From contig DQVA01000160.1 in NCBI GenBank assembly GCA_015661965.1, positions 1-7,925 on the forward strand: DNA of 7,925 nucleotides. Direction: 5' to 3'. Made by a program: the position numbers and the translations under genes. The first letter of the stretch is position 1. Every line of letters begins with the position of its first letter. The notes beneath the pieces were generated by a model, which had not been told where the DNA came from, did not search any database, and was given only the letters and a program-made list of their open reading frames with translations. Source of the DNA: Candidatus Bipolaricaulota bacterium. Its GTDB lineage: Bacteria; Bipolaricaulota; Bipolaricaulia; Bipolaricaulales; Bipolaricaulaceae. Below are positions 5,014-7,925 of the stretch, one piece after another.

Positions 5014-6010
5014 CGATGTACTGGTCGTACAGGGCCTGAGCCCGGCCCGGGTCTGGCACCCCTTTGATCAAGGCCCGGCCGTCGGGGAACACGGTGAAGG
5101 AAGCACCCTCCACCTCGGCCACCACCACCCCCCCGCGCAGCTCCGCTTTGCCCAGCCGGGACAGCCGCCCCGCCAGCTCGACCAGATCCAGGTTGCCCCT
5201 TTCCCGGGGCAAGATCTGCACCACCTCCCCGCAGAGGGTGGCCGTGCGGGAGGGGCGGTCCAGGAACTCCAGCCGTTTTTCCACACAGGCGGGGCAGCTC
5301 GGGGCCCGCGCCACCTGGATGGTGTTCACCTTCCGAGTCCACAGGTCGAAATAGAGGAGCTCTCCGGGGATAAGCTCGGGAGCCCCCACCAGCAGCTGGA
5401 TGGCAGCGGCGGCTTGCCAGGCGGCCAAGGCCTGGGGGACGGGCCCCAGGATGCCGGCGGTGGCGCAGGTGGGGAGGGCCCCGGGCGGCGGCGGATTTGG
5501 GAACAGACACCGGAGGCACGGGCCTTCGCCGGGCAGGATGGCCATGGTCATCCCATAGGTGGCCAGCACCGCCGTGTATATCCACGGTACCCCGTGCTTG
5601 ATGCAGGCGTCGTTCACCGTATAGCGGGACTCCAGGTTGTCCAAGCCGTCCACCACCAGCTCCACCTTTGGGATGAGCTCCTCCGCTTCCCGGGGGCCCA
5701 GGTGGATCACCCACGCTTCCAGGTTCGCCTCCGGCCAGATCGCCTGCAACCTGTTTGCCAAGGCCTCCGCCTTGGGCCTGCCCACGTCCTGGTCGATGAA
5801 CGCGGCCACCCGATGCAGGTTCGATTCTTCCACCAGGTCCCGGTCCACCAGGATCAGGTTCCCCACCCCGGCCCGCAGCAGGGCGGCGGCGGTGTGGGAA
5901 CCCAGAGCCCCGCACCCCGCTACCAGCACCCGGGCCTTCCGCAGCTTTTGCTGGCCCGCGGTGCCCAGCTGGGGGAGGATCACCTGTCGCGAGAAACGTT
6001 TCTGACCCAT
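5006..6010 (-). CDS. ThiF/MoeB/HesA-family adenylyltransferase (E1-like)
   Basis: Adenylates the C-terminal glycine of a ubiquitin-like sulfur carrier (ThiS- or MoaD-type) for thiamine, molybdopterin or related sulfur transfer. The 334 residues carry a complete set of family residues: N-terminal RFSRQVILPQLG, nucleotide loop GCGALG (32-37), Asp56/Asp58 and ESNLHR (62-67), Lys80, and Asp124 in DGLDN. Zinc ligands are Cys165/Cys168 and Cys239/Cys242, and the likely thiol is Cys182 in TCATAGILGP. Residues about 258-334 form an extra domain (TLCGEVVQI ... FPDGRALIKG), which I recall in some ThiF-like proteins. No carrier or biosynthetic gene is nearby, so ThiF, MoeB and HesA cannot be told apart. 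The ATG start lacks a Shine-Dalgarno, and a -10-like CACAAT ends 7 nt upstream, suggesting a leaderless mRNA. Confidence 0.92.
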   Translation of the reverse strand: MGQKRFSRQVILPQLGTAGQQKLRKARVLVAGCGALGSHTAAALLRAGVGNLILVDRDLVEESNLHRVAAFIDQDVGRPKAEALANRLQAIWPEANLEAWVIHLGPREAEELIPKVELVVDGLDNLESRYTVNDACIKHGVPWIYTAVLATYGMTMAILPGEGPCLRCLFPNPPPPGALPTCATAGILGPVPQALAAWQAAAAIQLLVGAPELIPGELLYFDLWTRKVNTIQVARAPSCPACVEKRLEFLDRPSRTATLCGEVVQILPRERGNLDLVELAGRLSRLGKAELRGGVVVAEVEGASFTVFPDGRALIKGVPDPGRAQALYDQYIAR

Positions 6011-6017
6011 CCAGGGG

Positions 6018-6046
6018 ATTGTGCCCGATGTGACAAGCCCTGACCA
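6018..6046 (-). promoter_or_regulatory. Candidate leaderless promoter of the ThiF-like gene
   Basis: On the minus strand, TGGTCA (6046-6041), a 17-bp spacer and CACAAT (6023-6018) match the consensus at 4 of 6 positions each. The -10 ends 7 nt before the ATG, so +1 would be at or one base before the start codon. Confidence 0.4.
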
Positions 6047-6050
6047 CCTA

Positions 6051-6079
6051 TTGGCCTGCCCGCTCTCGTTCCGTAGAAT
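6051..6079 (+). promoter_or_regulatory. Sigma-70-type promoter of lemA-DUF2207
   Basis: TTGGCC (6051-6056), a 17-bp spacer and TAGAAT (6074-6079, 5 of 6 matches) predict +1 at about 6086, the first base of the AAGGAGG Shine-Dalgarno. The leader would be only about 12 nt. The -35 lies 4 bp from the candidate -35 of the divergent ThiF-like gene. Confidence 0.62.
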
Positions 6080-6097
6080 GCCGGCAAGGAGGCGGTG

Positions 6098-6655
6098 ATG
6101 ATCGGATTCGTCGTACTGGGAGTGCTGGTCATCTTGTTCGTTTGGGTGGCCGCTACCTATAACCGGCTGGTGCGCCTGCAGGTGCGGGCCGAGGCAGCCT
6201 GGCGGGACATCGATACCCTGCTCCGCAAGCGGGCGGACCTCATCCCCAACCTAGTGGAGACGGTGAAGGGCTATGCCGGCCATGAACGGGAGGTATTCGA
6301 GAAGGTGGCCGAGGCCCGGTCCGCCTCGCTGCGGGCGGGCACCCCGCGGGAACAGGGCGAAGCGGACAATTTCCTCCAGGAGACCTTGAAGAGCTTGTTC
6401 GCGGTGGTGGAGAACTACCCCGAGCTCAAAGCCAACCAGAACTTTCTGGAGCTGCAACAGTCCTTGGAGGAATTGGAGACGGAGATCGCCCGCTCCCGTC
6501 GCTATTACAACGCGGTGGTCCGCGACCTCAACACCAAGATCCAGGTATTCCCCTCCAACCTGATCGCGAACCTGTTCGGGATCCGGGAGCGGGACTTCTA
6601 CACACTGCCCTCCGAGGAAATGCAGGAACCCCCCGAGGTGTCCTTCACCCGATGA
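6098..6655 (+). CDS. lemA: LemA family membrane-anchored protein
   Basis: A 185-residue protein, the normal length for LemA. One N-terminal membrane helix (about 2-20) is followed by a long helical cytosolic or periplasmic domain. Family signatures are YNRLVRLQVRAEAAWRDID (21-39), RADLIPNLVETVKGYAGHE (45-63), NYPELKANQNFLELQQSLE (106-124), RRYYNAVVRDLN (134-145), FPSNLIANLFG (151-161) and the terminal EPPEVSF. The molecular role of LemA is not settled; its genes often sit next to TPM-domain or DUF2207 membrane protein genes, as here. I chose ATG 6098 because AAGGAGG (6086-6092) ends 5 nt upstream; GTG 6095 is too close. The stop overlaps the next start (ATGA), indicating an operon. Confidence 0.95.
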   Translation: MIGFVVLGVLVILFVWVAATYNRLVRLQVRAEAAWRDIDTLLRKRADLIPNLVETVKGYAGHEREVFEKVAEARSASLRAGTPREQGEADNFLQETLKSLFAVVENYPELKANQNFLELQQSLEELETEIARSRRYYNAVVRDLNTKIQVFPSNLIANLFGIRERDFYTLPSEEMQEPPEVSFTR

Positions 6656-7925
6656 GAAAAACCCTGGTGCTGGCCGCCCTGGTCCTCCTCCCCCTGACCG
6701 TATTGGGAGAGAGGATCGACGATTACCTGGTTCAGATCGCGATAGGGAAGGACGGCTACCTGGCACTGACCGAAGAGCTTATGGTGGCCTTCGACGTCCC
6801 CCGGCATGGGATCTATCGGCGGATCCCCTATATCTACACCCTGCCCACCGGGGAGAGGTATCGCCTGCGGATCTGGTTGGAGGAGGTACTGGTGGACGGG
6901 GCGCCGGCGACGGTGAAGGAATACCGGGAGGGGGATTACCTAGTTTGGCGGATCGGGGATCCGGCCCGGCTGGTGCGGGGTTCGGTGATCTACACCATTA
7001 GGTATCGGGTGGCCCGTGCCCTGCGGGTGTACGGGGAGGAAGTGGAGCTGTTTTGGAACGCGATCGGTGGCGAGTGGGAGCTTCCCATCGCCCATGCCTC
7101 GGTGGTCGTCATCCTCCCCCCAGAGGTGCCGGGGGCCGAGGTGCGCGCCCAGGGTTTCGTGGGCCCCCATGGAAGCGACATGCCGCTTCAGCTTACTTTT
7201 CAAGCGGGGAAGCTGACCGGCGAAGCGCAGGGGCTGGCCCCCGGGGAGGGGGTAACCATCGCGGTGCGGTTCCCCAAGGGTTATGTGTCACTCCCGGGGA
7301 TAGGGGCATCCCTCCTCTGGTTTTTCCAGGACAACCTGTACGCCGGGATCCCGTTCCTGACCCTGATCGCAATGACGGTGCTGTGGTGGAAAAGAGGGCG
7401 TGATCCCAAGCCCGGCAGCGTGGCCCCCAGTTTCACCCCGCCCCAGGACGTGGGGCCGGCGGAGGCAGGTGTCATCATCGACGACCGGTTCGATCCACGG
7501 GACCTATCCGCCGGCATCGTGAGCCTGGCTGTCAAGGGGCACCTGGTGATCCACGAGATATGGGAGGACGAGCGCGGGAGGGAACCTGACGACTTCGAGC
7601 TGGAGCGGACCCATTCCCCGGCCCCGCTGACCCGGTTCGAGGACGCCCTGCTGTCGGCCCTGTTTGAGGGAGGGGGGGAGCGGAAGCGGCTGTCGGACTT
7701 GAAATATAAATTTTACCAGAAGCTGGCCGGCCTGGGGGCCCAGCTTTACATGGACCTCACCGAGAAGGGCTATTACGCCGGAAACCCAGATCGGGTTCGG
7801 TCCCTTTACCGGGGGCTGGGCATCGGGGTACTGGCCTTCGGGTTTGCCATGGGGGTGCTCTCCCAGTCACTGTATCTGGGGGCGGCGTTGGCCGCTTCTG
7901 GGCTCATCGTGCTCTTGTTCGCCCC
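6652..7925 (+). CDS. DUF2207 predicted membrane protein, C-terminus cut by window edge
   Basis: 424 codons are visible; relatives are often around 600 residues, so a sizeable part is outside the window. A signal peptide (about 1-19, ending TVLG) precedes a beta-rich extracytoplasmic domain (20 to about 215) with the family motif VPRHGIYRRIP (49-59). A membrane helix at about 230-246 is followed by WWKRGRDPKPG (245-255) and the block PSFTPPQDVGPAEAG (259-273), then DRFDPRDLSAGIVSLAVKGHL (typical DUF2207 order). Further helices begin at about 387 and 407, and the last continues past the edge. Function is unknown; with LemA it may form a cell-envelope complex (inference). Its ATG overlaps the lemA stop by 4 nt. 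Confidence 0.92.
   Translation, partial: MRKTLVLAALVLLPLTVLGERIDDYLVQIAIGKDGYLALTEELMVAFDVPRHGIYRRIPYIYTLPTGERYRLRIWLEEVLVDGAPATVKEYREGDYLVWRIGDPARLVRGSVIYTIRYRVARALRVYGEEVELFWNAIGGEWELPIAHASVVVILPPEVPGAEVRAQGFVGPHGSDMPLQLTFQAGKLTGEAQGLAPGEGVTIAVRFPKGYVSLPGIGASLLWFFQDNLYAGIPFLTLIAMTVLWWKRGRDPKPGSVAPSFTPPQDVGPAEAGVIIDDRFDPRDLSAGIVSLAVKGHLVIHEIWEDERGREPDDFELERTHSPAPLTRFEDALLSALFEGGGERKRLSDLKYKFYQKLAGLGAQLYMDLTEKGYYAGNPDRVRSLYRGLGIGVLAFGFAMGVLSQSLYLGAALAASGLIVLLFA

Noticed and set aside
5010..6047. A 345-codon minus-strand frame overlapping the ThiF-like gene.
   Set aside because: Low-complexity Gly/Pro/Arg translation typical of a high-GC shadow; the other frame has the complete E1 motif set.

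Overview
The window is a GC-rich bacterial chromosomal segment (roughly two thirds G+C by eye) with densely packed genes, many touching or overlapping their neighbours. I see no mobile element, CRISPR array, tRNA or rRNA. The gene mix is a bacterial ATP-type phosphofructokinase, an archaeal-type asparagine synthetase, a family 4 Fe-S uracil-DNA glycosylase and a LemA/DUF2207 pair. Several starts also look leaderless. Together these suggest a thermophilic or deep-branching bacterium, for example a Bipolaricaulota/Acetothermia-like or Deinococcus-Thermus-like lineage. That placement is inference; no marker gene in the window fixes the taxonomy.

Layout. Bases 1-850 (minus) hold most of pfkA, cut by the window edge. 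It is divergent from an archaeal-type asparagine synthetase (AS-AR) at 1115-2011 (plus), which is preceded by a strong promoter and a leader of about 187 nt with riboswitch-like features. A perfect 14-bp bidirectional terminator (2017-2059) separates it from a small convergent gene at 2073-2393 (minus) that encodes a ribbon-helix-helix domain fused to two MshEN-like motifs. That regulator is divergent from an exported DUF4384 protein with a Cys-rich tail (2505-3248, plus). The DUF4384 gene runs stop-to-stop into an unrecognised gene at 3245-3784 (minus).

A two-gene operon follows: uracil-DNA glycosylase (3947-4552) and a tail-anchored TPR protein (4549-5013). It overlaps, tail to tail, an E1-like ThiF/MoeB/HesA adenylyltransferase (5006-6010, minus). 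That gene is divergent from lemA (6098-6655), which overlaps a DUF2207 membrane protein gene (6652-7925) running off the right edge.

Regulation. Promoters can be read by eye as TTGnnn, a 17-bp spacer and a -10 that often begins TAG. In three divergent gaps the candidate -35 boxes lie almost back to back. Three genes (pfkA, udg, thiF-like) lack a Shine-Dalgarno sequence and have a -10-like hexamer ending 6-7 nt before the start codon, suggesting leaderless mRNAs. Most of the other genes have clear Shine-Dalgarno sites.

The two most interesting objects are the AS-AR leader, where a 9-nt anti-Shine-Dalgarno segment perfectly complements the ribosome-binding site, and the RHH-MshEN fusion, which could be a minimal cyclic-di-GMP-responsive DNA-binding protein.
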